64,000 nt of DNA from Chelativorans salis. GTDB lineage: Bacteria; Pseudomonadota; Alphaproteobacteria; Rhizobiales; Rhizobiaceae. The stretch covers positions 248,001 through 312,000 of the forward strand of contig NZ_JAOCZP010000002.1 of the NCBI RefSeq assembly GCF_025336525.1, given 5' to 3'. Shown here in pieces: positions 52,576 to 61,634 of this stretch (within the stretch, counting starts at the first letter, position 1; each line of letters begins with the position of its first letter). The position numbers and the translations under genes are program-made. The notes beneath the pieces are model-generated. The model made no database searches, was not told the origin of the DNA, and was given only the letters and a program-made list of their open reading frames with translations.

Positions 52576-52879
52576 ACTCCTCCGGCTCGGTCGTGAAGAG
52601 CAGTGGAAATCCTTGCCGCCGCCCGGCGTCCGTCGCCCGCGTCGCCTTGGTCTCCGCCACGTCCTTCGGAAACACCGCCACCACGCACACCCCGCGCTGA
52701 TGCGCGGTGATCATTACCCGGTATGCCTGGTCCTCCGAAAGCCGGAACTCCGCCTTCAGCACCGTCACGACAAACTCGCGCGGCGTAAAATCGTCATTGA
52801 CGAGGATGACCTTGTGCAGCTTGGGCCGCGCCGTCTTCGGCTTGGTCCTGGTACGGGGCTTGAGGGTAATGTCGCTCAT
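52574..52879 (-). CDS. clpS: ATP-dependent Clp protease adaptor ClpS
   Basis: A 101-residue N-degron adaptor that presents proteins with bulky N-termini to ClpAP. The core motif is VILVNDDFTPREFVVTVL (25-42), including the Asn-Asp-Asp pocket residues, and HQRGVCVVAVFPKDVAETKA completes it. The N-terminal tail is basic and short. Many rhizobia have two ClpS forms; this fits the shorter ClpS2 type, which is inferred. No clpA is adjacent in this window. Confidence 0.93.
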   Translation of the reverse strand: MSDITLKPRTRTKPKTARPKLHKVILVNDDFTPREFVVTVLKAEFRLSEDQAYRVMITAHQRGVCVVAVFPKDVAETKATRATDAGRRQGFPLLFTTEPEE

Positions 52880-52975
52880 CGGAAAGGACCCTCTCCGGAA
52901 CGGTGTCCTGTCTCCTCCCGTCCAACGGGCAGCAATCGTAGATGTCCCCACCGCGAGAACGGGGGGCCTCGGTGA

Positions 52976-53188
52976 TCAGGCGGCGTCGAGCCCGGCGTTC
53001 ACGAGGCCGAGCGGCGTGCGGCGGCCGAGCACCCAGGAGCGCATCATGCGGCTCGCCACCTCTTCGCGGCCCTTCGTGTCGTCACGGCCGATGCCCAGCT
53101 CCGCGCATACGGCCTCTACCGCCGTGCGGATCTCCGCCAGCTCCTCCGCATCGAATATACCTATCTCGGCCTTCCCGGACGTGGCCAT
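52976..53188 (-). CDS. Small conserved hypothetical protein
   Basis: A 70-residue helical protein containing IRTAVEAVCAELGIGRDDTKGREEVASRMMRSW (in two parts of about 15 residues each). It looks like a rhizobial family of short proteins of unknown role. Acidic overall, no membrane segment. It lies upstream of clpS on the same strand, about 100 bp apart. Confidence 0.65.
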   Translation of the reverse strand: MATSGKAEIGIFDAEELAEIRTAVEAVCAELGIGRDDTKGREEVASRMMRSWVLGRRTPLGLVNAGLDAA

Positions 53189-53416
53189 GCCCGGTCTCCT
53201 TCACAAAGCCTGCGCACCCGCATATGGGACGATCACCAGCCTATTATGATGCACGAATATGGCTGATAGATGAAGTGATTTGATTCGTTTGGCCGGTTGT
53301 CAAGGTAAAAAACACATTTTCCGCCGCTTCCTTTTCCGCTTCTGCCCGGCATACAATTGCTGTCACAAATGCCGGATAAGCATTTCTCGCGGTTTCAAAA
53401 CGAGGGATTCGATTCA

Positions 53417-54637
53417 ATGAAGATTGCTGTTCTGGGAGGCGACGGCTTCGTCGGCTGGCCGACTTCGCTGCACCTGTCCGCCAGGGACCACGAGGTCCAC
53501 ATCCTCGACAACCTCTCGCGCCGGTGGATCGATACGGAACTCGGCGTGCAGTCGCTCACGCCGATGGACTCCATCCAGGAGCGCACGCGCATCTGGCATC
53601 AGGAAACGGGGCGGCGCATCCGTTTCCACCTGATCGACCTGGCCCGCGATTATGAGGTGCTGAAGGCCTGGCTGGCGGAGCACCGGCCGGACGCCATCGT
53701 CCATTTCGCCGAACAGCGCGCCGCGCCCTATTCCATGAAGAGCGACCGGCACAAGAACTACACGGTCAACAACAACGTTAGCGCCACTCACAACCTCCTC
53801 AACGCGATGGTCGAGATCGATCTCGACGCGCATCTGGTGCATCTGGGTACCATGGGCGTCTACGGCTATTCCTCGGTGGGGGCGGCGATCCCGGAGGGTT
53901 ACCTGCCGGTCGGCGTGGAGACGCTCTCAGGCGAAACGGCACGTCAAGAGATCCTCTACCCGGCCAATCCCGGCTCCATCTACCACATGACGAAGTGCCT
54001 GGATCAGCTTCTCTTCCAGTTCTACGCCAAGAACGACGGCCTGCGCATCACCGACCTGCACCAGGGCATCGTCTGGGGCACGCACACGGACGAGACGAAG
54101 CTGCACCAGCAGCTCATCAACCGCTTCGACTATGACGGCGATTACGGCACGGTCCTCAACCGTTTTCTCATCCAGGCGGCGATCGGCTACCCGCTCACCG
54201 TGCACGGCACGGGCGGGCAGACGAGGGCGTTCATCCATATCCAGGACTCTGTGCGCTGTATTGAACTGGCGCTAAAGAGCCCGCCCAAACGCGGCGACCG
54301 GGCGGATATCTTCAACCAGATGACCGAGACGCATCGGGTGCGTGACCTCGCCGAGCTGGTTGCGCGCATGACCGGTGCGAAGGTCGCCTATCTGCCGAAT
54401 CCGCGCAAGGAAGCCGCGGAGAACGATCTGGTGGTGAAGAACGAGAAATTCCTGGAACTTGGCCTCAATCCGACAACGCTGGAGGAGGGGCTTCTGGCTG
54501 AAGTGGTCGACGTGGCGAAGAAATACGCCTATCGCGTCGACCGCAGCCGCATCCCGTCCGTCTCAGCCTGGACCAAGGACATCGCCCCTACGATCGAGCG
54601 CGATCCGGAAGGCAAGAGGCTGAAGAGCGTGGGCTGA
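53417..54637 (+). CDS. sqdB: UDP-sulfoquinovose synthase
   Basis: Makes UDP-sulfoquinovose from UDP-glucose and sulfite, the head-group donor for sulfolipid SQDG. The 406-residue SDR-type protein has a Rossmann start GGDGFVGWPTSLHLS, the SqdB-specific IDTELGVQSLTPMDSIQERT, HFAEQRAAPYSMKS, LGTMGVYGY and a catalytic YHMTK. The sequence fits SqdB closely. It opens a three-gene operon with a glycosyltransferase and another SDR, the same order as sqdBDC of rhizobia and Rhodobacter. Confidence 0.94.
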   Translation: MKIAVLGGDGFVGWPTSLHLSARDHEVHILDNLSRRWIDTELGVQSLTPMDSIQERTRIWHQETGRRIRFHLIDLARDYEVLKAWLAEHRPDAIVHFAEQRAAPYSMKSDRHKNYTVNNNVSATHNLLNAMVEIDLDAHLVHLGTMGVYGYSSVGAAIPEGYLPVGVETLSGETARQEILYPANPGSIYHMTKCLDQLLFQFYAKNDGLRITDLHQGIVWGTHTDETKLHQQLINRFDYDGDYGTVLNRFLIQAAIGYPLTVHGTGGQTRAFIHIQDSVRCIELALKSPPKRGDRADIFNQMTETHRVRDLAELVARMTGAKVAYLPNPRKEAAENDLVVKNEKFLELGLNPTTLEEGLLAEVVDVAKKYAYRVDRSRIPSVSAWTKDIAPTIERDPEGKRLKSVG

Positions 54638-54641
54638 GACT

Positions 54642-55454
54642 TTGCGCCATGCCTATGTGACACTCGTCACCAATGCGGACTACGCCATGGGCGCGGAAGC
54701 GCTGGTGCGCTCGCTGAAGCTGAGCGGCACCAAAGCGGATATCGTGGTGCTCCACACGGGCGGGGTGACGACAGAGACGCTCCGGCCGTTGGCCGGACTC
54801 GGCGCCAGGCTCGTGGAAGCCGAACTTCTGCCGACGTCGGCGGCCTTCAACGAACGTCACCAGCGGGCGAAGCTGCATGCCGATGCCCCTTTCACAAAAG
54901 GCAACAAGCCGGCCTTCCATACACCGCTCGACAATTTCGCCAAGCTGCGCCTGTGGCTGCTTACCGACTACGAGCGGGTTATCTTCATCGACGCCGATGC
55001 GCTGGTTCTGCGCAATATCGACCGGCTGTTTTCCTATCCGGAGTTCTCCGCCGCCCCAAACGTCTACGAAAGCCTCGCCGATTTTCACCGGCTGAATTCC
55101 GGCGTCTTCGTCGCCCGGCCCAGTGAGAAGACATATGGAGACATGTTGGCCATGCTCGACCGGCCCGGCGCCTTATGGCGGCGCACGGACCAGACGTTCC
55201 TGCAGGCCTTCTTCCCCGACTGGCATGGCCTGCCGGTCTTCTTCAATATGCTGCAATATGTCTGGTTCAATCTACCGGAACTGTGGGACTGGAAGTCGGT
55301 ATCCGTGGTCCACTACCAGTATGAGAAGCCCTGGGAGAAGGATCACCCGAAGGCAGAGAAGCTGCGGCCGCTGATCGACCTCTGGCATGCCTACCATGTG
55401 GGCGAGGGCATCCCTAATATCGACTGGTTGGAAAACCCGGCCCGGGCAGCATGA
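54642..55454 (+). CDS. sqdD: Glycosyltransferase family 8-like protein (SqdD-type)
   Basis: A 270-residue glycogenin-like glycosyltransferase. It starts RHAYVTLVTNADYAMGAEALVRSL and has the metal-binding DxD in VIFIDADALVLRNIDRLF, followed by LNSGVFVARPS, all GT8 features. In the sqd operon it is thought to transfer sulfoquinovose to diacylglycerol. The start is TTG 4 bases after sqdB; no ATG matches the conserved N-terminus. It overlaps sqdC by ATGA. Confidence 0.88.
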   Translation: MRHAYVTLVTNADYAMGAEALVRSLKLSGTKADIVVLHTGGVTTETLRPLAGLGARLVEAELLPTSAAFNERHQRAKLHADAPFTKGNKPAFHTPLDNFAKLRLWLLTDYERVIFIDADALVLRNIDRLFSYPEFSAAPNVYESLADFHRLNSGVFVARPSEKTYGDMLAMLDRPGALWRRTDQTFLQAFFPDWHGLPVFFNMLQYVWFNLPELWDWKSVSVVHYQYEKPWEKDHPKAEKLRPLIDLWHAYHVGEGIPNIDWLENPARAA

Positions 55455-56344
55455 GCATGCCGCACACCGTGGTCTCAGGCGGTACGGGCTACGTTGGCCG
55501 TTTCATCGTCGAGGCGCTTCTTGCGGCCGGCCATACGGTTGCAGTCCTGGGGCGGTCAGCGCCGGCGGAGGGCTTCTTTTCGGCACCGGTGGAATTCCGG
55601 CCCCTTTCGCTGGAGCCGGCGACCATTTCGCCCGCGCTACTCAGGAGTGCGGATTACTTTGTGCACGCGGCCTTCGACCATGTGCCGGGAAGATATCGTG
55701 GTGGGGAGGGAGAGGACCCGGAGGTTTTCCGACGCCGCAATCTTGAAGGTACCGCGGCGCTCTTCGCGGCGGCGACGGATGCCGGCGTGCGGCGTGCGGT
55801 GTTCCTGTCGAGCCGCGCCGTTTATGGTCCGCGCCCGCCGGGGACGTGGCTGGAAGAGGCAGATGAAGCGCGGCCCGACACGCTCTACGGAGAGGTTAAA
55901 CTTACGGCAGAACGGGCGCTGGAAGGGCTGTCCGATGTTCGCTTTCGCGGCATCAGCCTGCGCGTCACCGGTGTCTACGGTCCGGCAGCGCCGGGGCGAG
56001 CGCATAAGTGGGCGGGCCTTTTTGCCGATTACGTGGCCGGCAGGGCGATCGATCCTCGCGCCGGAACGGAGGTGCATGGGCGTGACGTGGCGGCGGCGGT
56101 GCGGCTGGTTTTGGGAGCGGACGGGCCTGTGGGGCCAGTCCTGAATGTCTCGGATATTCTGGTGGATCGGCGCGACATTCTTGCGATCGTGAAGCGGGAG
56201 ACCGGCGTGCCGCACCCACTGCCGGAGGCGGCAGACAAGGCCGTCAACGCTATGCGCTGCGAAAGGCTTTCCGCCCTTGGCTGGCGGCCGGGCGGCATGG
56301 CGTTGCTGGAGAAAACGGTCGCGCGGCTGGTGAAGGATGGTTGA
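55451..56344 (+). CDS. sqdC: NAD-dependent epimerase/dehydratase family protein (SqdC-position)
   Basis: A 297-residue extended SDR. The glycine motif is VVSGGTGYVGRFIVEALL near the start and the SDR active region is FLSSRAVYGP and DTLYGEVKLTAE, with Tyr and Lys of YxxxK present. In the sqdBDC operon the third gene is needed for sulfolipid synthesis though its reaction is not clear, so the symbol is given from context. It overlaps the glycosyltransferase stop by ATGA. Confidence 0.82.
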   Translation: MSMPHTVVSGGTGYVGRFIVEALLAAGHTVAVLGRSAPAEGFFSAPVEFRPLSLEPATISPALLRSADYFVHAAFDHVPGRYRGGEGEDPEVFRRRNLEGTAALFAAATDAGVRRAVFLSSRAVYGPRPPGTWLEEADEARPDTLYGEVKLTAERALEGLSDVRFRGISLRVTGVYGPAAPGRAHKWAGLFADYVAGRAIDPRAGTEVHGRDVAAAVRLVLGADGPVGPVLNVSDILVDRRDILAIVKRETGVPHPLPEAADKAVNAMRCERLSALGWRPGGMALLEKTVARLVKDG

Positions 56345-56503
56345 ACGTCGAGCACAAGATTGTCGCCGAGAACCGCTTTGCCGGCTTCACAAAATGATTC
56401 AAGTCGTTGAGAGTTTGCCTGAGTTTGCTTGCAGTCCGATTCCGGTTGTGCCTGCAACACCCTGAAAACGAATCCGAAATGTGAATCATCGGAGACAACG
56501 CCC

Positions 56504-56896
56504 ATGCCAGAGAACCATACGGAACCCCAAGGCGATCTCACCCTTCGCACTCCGGCCATGCCGCGCGACGCCAACGCGGCCGGCGACATCTTCGGCGGCT
56601 GGGTGATGGCGCAGATGGATTCGGCGAGCGGCATCCGTGCGACAGAGCGGGCACGGGGACGGGTGGTCACTGCGGCAGTCAAGGAGATGGCCTTCGCCAT
56701 GCCGGTGAAGATCGGCGATACACTGTGCGTCTACACGCGGGTGGAGCGGGTCGGCCGCACCTCGATGGTGCTCAAGGTGGAGGCATGGGCGCAGCGCTAT
56801 CTCTCCGACGTGATGGAGATGGTGACCAGCGCCGACTTCGTCATGGTGGCGCTGGACGCAACAGGGAAGCCGACGCCGGTGCCGCCGGAGATGTAA
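56504..56896 (+). CDS. Acyl-CoA thioesterase (YciA/HotDog ACOT type)
   Basis: A 130-residue hotdog thioesterase. The family motif is MPRDANAAGDIFGGWVMAQMD (split around residue 25), including the catalytic Asp, followed by VTAAVKEMAFAMPVKIGDTL and ERVGRTSMVLKVEAWAQR. It hydrolyses medium or short acyl-CoAs. The ATG follows GGAGACAACG. It stands between sqdC and the convergent HxlR gene with its own promoter region. Confidence 0.92.
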   Translation: MPENHTEPQGDLTLRTPAMPRDANAAGDIFGGWVMAQMDSASGIRATERARGRVVTAAVKEMAFAMPVKIGDTLCVYTRVERVGRTSMVLKVEAWAQRYLSDVMEMVTSADFVMVALDATGKPTPVPPEM

Positions 56897-56903
56897 CTCT
56901 GTT

Positions 56904-57314
56904 TCACGCCTGCTGCTCGTCGAAGCGTACCCGCGCTTCATCGATGCGCTCCCGATTGGTGTCCACCCATTTGGCGAGCGCCGTCACGGGCACGAGAAGC
57001 TCGCGCCCGAGTTCAGTCAGCGCGTAGTCGACGCGTGGTGGGATGGTGGGATAGATCGTGCGCGTGACGAAGCCGTTGCGCTCGAGATTGCGGAGTGTTG
57101 ACGTCAGCATCTTCTGCGAGATGCCGTCTATGGCACGGCGAAGCTCGTTGAAGCGCATGGTTCCCTCCCCGAGAAGGCGCACGACCAGGACCGACCATTT
57201 GTCGCCGACAAGGTTGAGGATCTCGTGGATCGGCCGGCACGCCTCATCGGGATAGACGCCCGCGTGAGCGCCGCTTTGATCGCGGGTGGTCGACTGAAGG
57301 TGACCGGGTTTCAA
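56904..57314 (-). CDS. HxlR family transcriptional regulator
   Basis: A 136-residue winged-helix regulator. The HxlR fingerprint is CRPIHEILNLVGDKWSVLVVRLLGEGTMRFNELRRAI, with the conserved N-terminal Cys that often senses thiol stress, and GISQKMLTSTLRNLERNGFVTR as the recognition segment. The start is TTG, 7 bases after a perfect AGGAGG. It is divergent from an FMN reductase gene, a frequent target of such regulators. Confidence 0.93.
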   Translation of the reverse strand: MKPGHLQSTTRDQSGAHAGVYPDEACRPIHEILNLVGDKWSVLVVRLLGEGTMRFNELRRAIDGISQKMLTSTLRNLERNGFVTRTIYPTIPPRVDYALTELGRELLVPVTALAKWVDTNRERIDEARVRFDEQQA

Positions 57315-57401
57315 AAAAGTGCCTCCTTGTGCAGTGTTTTTCAGTATCCAATATAGCGTCGGTTTCCAATCGATACCATACGAGACCGAAAGGACCGATC
57401 A
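57315..57401. promoter_or_regulatory. Divergent promoter region of hxlR and the FMN reductase
   Basis: Only 87 bases separate the two starts. GTATCCAATA (57344 on) and the facing TCGATACC (57370 on) form an imperfect dyad, a possible HxlR operator. The region is more AT-rich than its surroundings. Confidence 0.45.
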
Positions 57402-58001
57402 ATGGCAAAACTGAAGACGGGCATCATCATAGGCTCGACACGCGAGGGCCGTTTCGCGGCGAAGGCCGCGGACTGGATCTACGGCCTTGCGAAGGTGCGC
57501 GAGGAGCTGGACGTGGAACTGGTGGACTTGGCGGACTACCCGCTGCCTTTCTTCACCGACGCAGTCCCGCCTGCCTATGGGCCGTCGGAGAACGCGCATG
57601 TGCAGGCGTGGCAGAAGAAGATCGCCGGACTCGACGGCTACATCCTGACGGCGGCCGAATATAATCGCGGGCCCACGGGCGTTCTGAAGAACGCACTCGA
57701 CTACGCCTATAGGGAGTGGAACAACAAACCCGTGGCCTTTGTCGGCTATGGCGGCGTGGGCGGTGCGCGGGCGGTGGAGCAGCTCAGGCTGCACGCGGTC
57801 GAACTGCAGATGGCGCCGATCCGCACGGCCGTCCACGTCCTGCTGCCTGATTTCATGGCGGTCAGGAGCGGAGAAAAATCGCTTTCCGGGATCGAGCACC
57901 TGAACCAGGGCGGCGGCGACATGCTCGACCAGTTCGTCTGGTGGGCGAAGGCGCTCAAGGCGGCGCGGGATGAAGACGCGGCCGTGTCGCAGGCCGCCTG
58001 A
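57402..58001 (+). CDS. NADPH-dependent FMN reductase
   Basis: A 199-residue flavodoxin-like reductase. The FMN phosphate loop is IIIGSTREGRFAAKAADW (8-25), the family tail PEYNRG-like AAEYNRGPTGVLKNALDY lies in the middle, and VGYGGVGGARAVEQLR follows. Members reduce quinones, azo dyes, chromate or flavin. It is divergent from hxlR, suggesting induction by electrophiles or thiol stress. A bidirectional hairpin follows its stop. Confidence 0.92.
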   Translation: MAKLKTGIIIGSTREGRFAAKAADWIYGLAKVREELDVELVDLADYPLPFFTDAVPPAYGPSENAHVQAWQKKIAGLDGYILTAAEYNRGPTGVLKNALDYAYREWNNKPVAFVGYGGVGGARAVEQLRLHAVELQMAPIRTAVHVLLPDFMAVRSGEKSLSGIEHLNQGGGDMLDQFVWWAKALKAARDEDAAVSQAA

Positions 58002-58009
58002 CGGCCTCC

Positions 58010-58048
58010 GGATCGGATCATCGCTTCAGGGAGCCGATGATCCGATCC
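58010..58048. terminator. Bidirectional hairpin between convergent genes
   Basis: GGATCGGATCATCG and CGATGATCCGATCC form a perfect 14-bp stem with an 11-base loop. It lies 9 bases past the reductase stop and 33 before the stop of the convergent CNNM gene. Confidence 0.75.
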
Positions 58049-58080
58049 GACCTTTGCTTTGCCGCTATTCTGAAAATTGC

Positions 58081-59376
58081 TTAGACCTTCCCGGCCGGCG
58101 CGTCGGCCTTGCTGGCAAGGACGCGGTCGATGCGCCGGCCGTCGAGGTCGACGATCTCGAAACGCCAGCCCATCGTGTCCACCATGTTCCCGGTCTTCGG
58201 CAGCTCCTGCGTGTGGGACAGGAGGAAGCCGGCAAGCGTCGTGTAGTTGCGGTCTTCCGGCAGGCGAATACCCAGATGGTCTGCCATCTCGTCGGCCGGC
58301 ATCAGGCCGGGCAGCAGCCACGACCCGTCCTCGCGCTGGACGATGTCGAGCTCACCTTTCTCCACATCGGCGCGGAACACGCCGGCAATCGCCTCCAATA
58401 TGTCGGCTGGCGTTACTATACCCTCGAAACTCCCGTACTCGTCATGCACCAGCGCCATCGGCACCTCGGCCTCGCGCAGCATGGCGAGCACGTCGAGCGC
58501 ATCGGCAAAATCGTGCACGACCGGCGCGACGCGGACATGCGCCCGCATGTCCAGCGGCTTTTTGGAAAGCTGGGCGGCCAGAAGCTCGCGGACCTTCAGG
58601 ACGCCCCGAAGCTTGTCGGTGGAGCCGTCGCCGGCGGGTAACAGCGAATGATCCGTCTCGCGCAGCGTCTTTGCCAGTGCTTCGCGGCCTTGTGATAGGT
58701 CCACCCAGTCCACTTCGCCACGCGGCGTCATGATGGCGCGGGCTTTGCGGTCGGCAAGCCGCATAACGCCGGAAATCATGCGCCGCTCGTCAGTTTCGAT
58801 GGTGCCGGTATGCTCGGCCTCGGCGATGAGGGTGCGGATTTCCTCGTCGGTGACGCGGCGGGATCGTTCGGCGCTCTGGCCGAGGAGGGCGAGGACTGCG
58901 TGGCCGGACGTATCGAGCAGCCAGACGAGCGGCAGGGTGACGCGGGCCATCGCCATCATGAAGGGGGCGACGCGGATGGCGATGCTCTCGGCATGCTTCA
59001 GGGCAAGCTGCTTCGGCACCAGCTCTCCGAAGATCAGGGAGACATAGGTGACGAGGGCGACGACGAGGCCGACGCCAGCCGAATTGGCAATGCCTGGGGA
59101 GACGCCGAGCGTTTCCAGCCAGCCGGCAAGGCGGACGCCGAGCGTGGCGCCGGAGAAGGCGCCGGAAAGCACGCCCACCAGCGTAATGCCGATCTGTACG
59201 GTGGAGAGGAAGCGGCCGGGATCGGCCGAAAGCTTGAGCGCGCCGCCGGCGCCGCGCTCGCGCTGGCGCGCTTTCAGCCGGGCAGGGCGGGCGGAAACGA
59301 CCGCCAACTCCGACATGGCCATGAAGCCATTGAAGAGGATGAGCACTAGGAGGATCGTGATCTCGACGGCGAGCAT
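58081..59376 (-). CDS. Hemolysin/CNNM (CorC/YfjD-like) family transporter-associated protein
   Basis: A 431-residue protein with an N-terminal DUF21/CNNM membrane domain (three helices, about 1-165, with LFNGFMAMSELAVVSARPARL), two CBS domains (about 200-330, with IMTPRGEVDWVDL and MALVHDEYGSFEGIVTPADIL), and a C-terminal transporter-associated CorC_HlyC domain. Such proteins mediate magnesium or sodium/magnesium exchange; the old hemolysin name is not functional. It is a single gene. Confidence 0.93.
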   Translation of the reverse strand: MLAVEITILLVLILFNGFMAMSELAVVSARPARLKARQRERGAGGALKLSADPGRFLSTVQIGITLVGVLSGAFSGATLGVRLAGWLETLGVSPGIANSAGVGLVVALVTYVSLIFGELVPKQLALKHAESIAIRVAPFMMAMARVTLPLVWLLDTSGHAVLALLGQSAERSRRVTDEEIRTLIAEAEHTGTIETDERRMISGVMRLADRKARAIMTPRGEVDWVDLSQGREALAKTLRETDHSLLPAGDGSTDKLRGVLKVRELLAAQLSKKPLDMRAHVRVAPVVHDFADALDVLAMLREAEVPMALVHDEYGSFEGIVTPADILEAIAGVFRADVEKGELDIVQREDGSWLLPGLMPADEMADHLGIRLPEDRNYTTLAGFLLSHTQELPKTGNMVDTMGWRFEIVDLDGRRIDRVLASKADAPAGKV

Positions 59377-59454
59377 GAAGGGTTCTCTATCAGCGAAACG
59401 CGCGCGGTGCGAGCCGGTGCCACATCGCGCACATAGAGCGGGGAAGGCGGGAGG

Positions 59455-60246
59455 CTACCGGCAGGCGCGGTAGCCGTTGTTCCGGTCCTTTATGTCGAAG
59501 TGGAAATGGTCCTTGTGATCGGCGTCATAACCCGGCCCGAGCACCGTGGTGAAATAGCCGCAACCCTTGGCGCGCACCTTGTTGAGCAGGCTCTTTTGGC
59601 GGAAGGCGAAGAAGCCGGGACGGCGCACGTCGATGTCCTTGCCGTTTTTGAGCATGATGCTCATGATGTCGAGGGCATTGCCCTTCGAGTGTTCCGAGGC
59701 GACGGAGGTGCCGCGGATGCGCCGGCAGGAGTAGCTGGAGCCCTGGCGGATGGTGCCGATGCCGGAGAGGTAGCGCCAGCGCGCGGCGGGGGCGAGCTCG
59801 TTCTTGGTCCAGCGGGCAACGGTGGCTGCCATCTGGCAATTGAGTGTGGCGGCGGGCTTCATCTCTATGCCGCCGGAGAGCCCGCTCACCTCCACGGGGT
59901 AGTCGATGCGGCAGGCGCCGCCGTCGTCGATGGGTTCCAGGTCGCGATAGGTGACGCCCAGGCGCTTCAACTCGCGGCGGCAGGCCACCTCGTCGGCGGG
60001 CATGACGGAAGAGGGAGCGCGCGGCAGGGTGAAGCGCGGATAGCTCGTCATCATGGGGTTGGACGGCACGAGGTTCTGCAGACCACTGCCGGAGACGGCC
60101 GCCGTCGTTGTGCCGACATCCACTTCCGGGCGCAGCACCGTGTCCACCGTGCAGGCGGAGACTGCCGTCAGCGCAAGGAGCGCCAGGCTCGTCCACGCCG
60201 CGCGGGGGCGCCGCCGCGGCCACTCGAATACACGCACTCTGTTCAC
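59455..60246 (-). CDS. Extensin-like (DUF882-type) lipoprotein
   Basis: A 263-residue protein with a lipoprotein signal (VSAC, Cys about residue 32) and a C-terminal extensin-like domain: CRRELKRLGVTYRDLEPI, then LNCQMAATVARW, SEHSKGNALDI and VLGPGYDADHKDHFHFDI, whose Ser-His-Asp and His-x-His pattern resembles zinc D,D-peptidases/amidases. A cell wall role is likely but unproven. A GTG at 60246 is preferred; another GTG lies 39 bases upstream. A paralogue follows upstream. Confidence 0.85.
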   Translation of the reverse strand: MNRVRVFEWPRRRPRAAWTSLALLALTAVSACTVDTVLRPEVDVGTTTAAVSGSGLQNLVPSNPMMTSYPRFTLPRAPSSVMPADEVACRRELKRLGVTYRDLEPIDDGGACRIDYPVEVSGLSGGIEMKPAATLNCQMAATVARWTKNELAPAARWRYLSGIGTIRQGSSYSCRRIRGTSVASEHSKGNALDIMSIMLKNGKDIDVRRPGFFAFRQKSLLNKVRAKGCGYFTTVLGPGYDADHKDHFHFDIKDRNNGYRACR

Positions 60247-60359
60247 TATCGGCCCACCACCGGCCAGCAGCCGGCTCCCTGTCACGGAGGCGAGCCTAGC
60301 GCCGAAGGGTAAAGGAATGCTCAGTGCGTCGATTCAGATCTGTGGCCAAAATGCGGCTG

Positions 60360-61070
60360 TTAACGGCAGTAGGGCTTGCGGCGCTTCTTCAGGTCGAAGT
60401 GGAAGTGATTGGAATGGTCGGCATTCGTGCCGGGGCCGAGTACGGTGGTGAAGGGGCCGCAGGCGGCGGTGCGGATGTCGGCCAAGAACTTTCCTTCCGC
60501 ACCCTTGGCCTTCCCGCTGACCTCCACCCGCCGCCCGTCGGACAGTTCGACGGCGGAAATGTCGAGCGCGTTGCCATAGGCATGCTCGGAGAGCTTCGCC
60601 ATGCCGTTGATCGGGCGGCAGACATAGGCGGAGCCGTGGACCACAGTCGCTATGCGGGCCTCGAAATGCTTCTTCGCAGCCGCAGCACCCTTGTTCTGGA
60701 ACAGGATGGCGGCGGCGCGGGCGGTGCGGCAGTTAAGAACAGCCGCCGGCTGCAAGCGGATTTTTGCAGAAAGCGCGGTTACTTTCAGCGGGTAGGGCAG
60801 CCTGCAGCCGCCTTTCGCCTTCATAGCGGATATGGCGGTGAAGGCGATACCGAGGGTGCGGAGCTCTTTTCGGCAGGCGCTTTCGGCCGCCGGCGTGGCA
60901 GGTGAAGCCGGTTTTTCCACAGCAGGTGCTTCTTGCCGCAGCGCATCTGCGCGCCGTTGCGGGATCGGGGCGTGATCGGGAAGTTCGATGGCGCCGACCA
61001 TGGAGGCTCCCGCGGCGAGGCAGAGCGTGGTTATGGATGCAAGGCTGGCGCGAAAGTGTCGGCGGGACAT
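60360..61070 (-). CDS. Extensin-like family protein, second copy
   Basis: A 236-residue paralogue with a signal peptide (MSRRHFRASLASITTLCLAA onwards) and the same C-terminal domain: CRKELRTLGIAFTAI, LNCRTARAAAILF, SEHAYGNALDISAVEL and VLGPGTNADHSNHFHFDL. The conserved metal-type His/Asp residues are intact. It lacks a lipobox, so it is probably periplasmic rather than anchored. The two genes are 113 bp apart in tandem on the minus strand and probably duplicated. Confidence 0.87.
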   Translation of the reverse strand: MSRRHFRASLASITTLCLAAGASMVGAIELPDHAPIPQRRADALRQEAPAVEKPASPATPAAESACRKELRTLGIAFTAISAMKAKGGCRLPYPLKVTALSAKIRLQPAAVLNCRTARAAAILFQNKGAAAAKKHFEARIATVVHGSAYVCRPINGMAKLSEHAYGNALDISAVELSDGRRVEVSGKAKGAEGKFLADIRTAACGPFTTVLGPGTNADHSNHFHFDLKKRRKPYCR

Positions 61071-61132
61071 TGAACTGCAATATCTAGTGAAAGTCGTATA
61101 TTCAATGAAACAGTACAACTTGTGATGCACGC

Positions 61133-61570
61133 TTAGGCACCGATGGCGGCCAGCCCATCTTCCAGCCAATCGCCCAGCATGGGCATGCTGAGAAGATAGC
61201 CGGCCAGGCGGCTGTTCACCCGTTGGCGTGCGTCTGCCACGGCGTCCGGCCATTCCTGCGCATCGTAGTCGCCACGGCCGATCCAGGCGATGGCCAAAAG
61301 CTCGGACGCCTCGTCGACGTTGAGGTCGGCGATCAGCTCGCGGAACTCCTCTTCCGTGAGGTTCTCCTCCTTTTCCTCGGCAAGCCCATCATGGTTGTGA
61401 CGGTCGGAAGCATCGCCGCTGAACTCCACCTCGTGCTCCTTGCCGTCGTCATAATCGTCGTTGACCGCAGCCGAGATGGCGCGGGCCTTCTCGGCCAGCA
61501 GGCGCACCGTGTCCGGCCCCAGCGACAGTTCCCATTCTTTTTCGACCGGCTTCTTCACGTACCGCTCCAT
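61133..61570 (-). CDS. DUF3775 domain-containing protein
   Basis: A 145-residue acidic protein. The DUF3775 pattern is seen in LGPDTVRLLAEKARAISAAV and, after an Asp/Glu/His-rich linker (DRHNHDGLAEEKEENLTEEEFRELIADLNVDEASELLAIAWIGRGDYDAQEW in successive short parts), the conserved IAWIGRGD. Function unknown. It lies downstream of the EamA gene on the same strand, with an uninterrupted frame upstream that is ignored. Confidence 0.82.
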   Translation of the reverse strand: MERYVKKPVEKEWELSLGPDTVRLLAEKARAISAAVNDDYDDGKEHEVEFSGDASDRHNHDGLAEEKEENLTEEEFRELIADLNVDEASELLAIAWIGRGDYDAQEWPDAVADARQRVNSRLAGYLLSMPMLGDWLEDGLAAIGA

Positions 61571-61634
61571 CGACACATGAGCCCCGCCGCCAATCATAGC
61601 GCATCTTGCAGCAGATTTATGCAGGCCTGTGGCG

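Noticed and set aside
53360-53377. Possible Pho box before sqdB (CTGTCAC)
   Set aside because: Only the first half-site fits; the second half (GCCGGAT) has 2 of 7 matches, so phosphate control is not supported by sequence.
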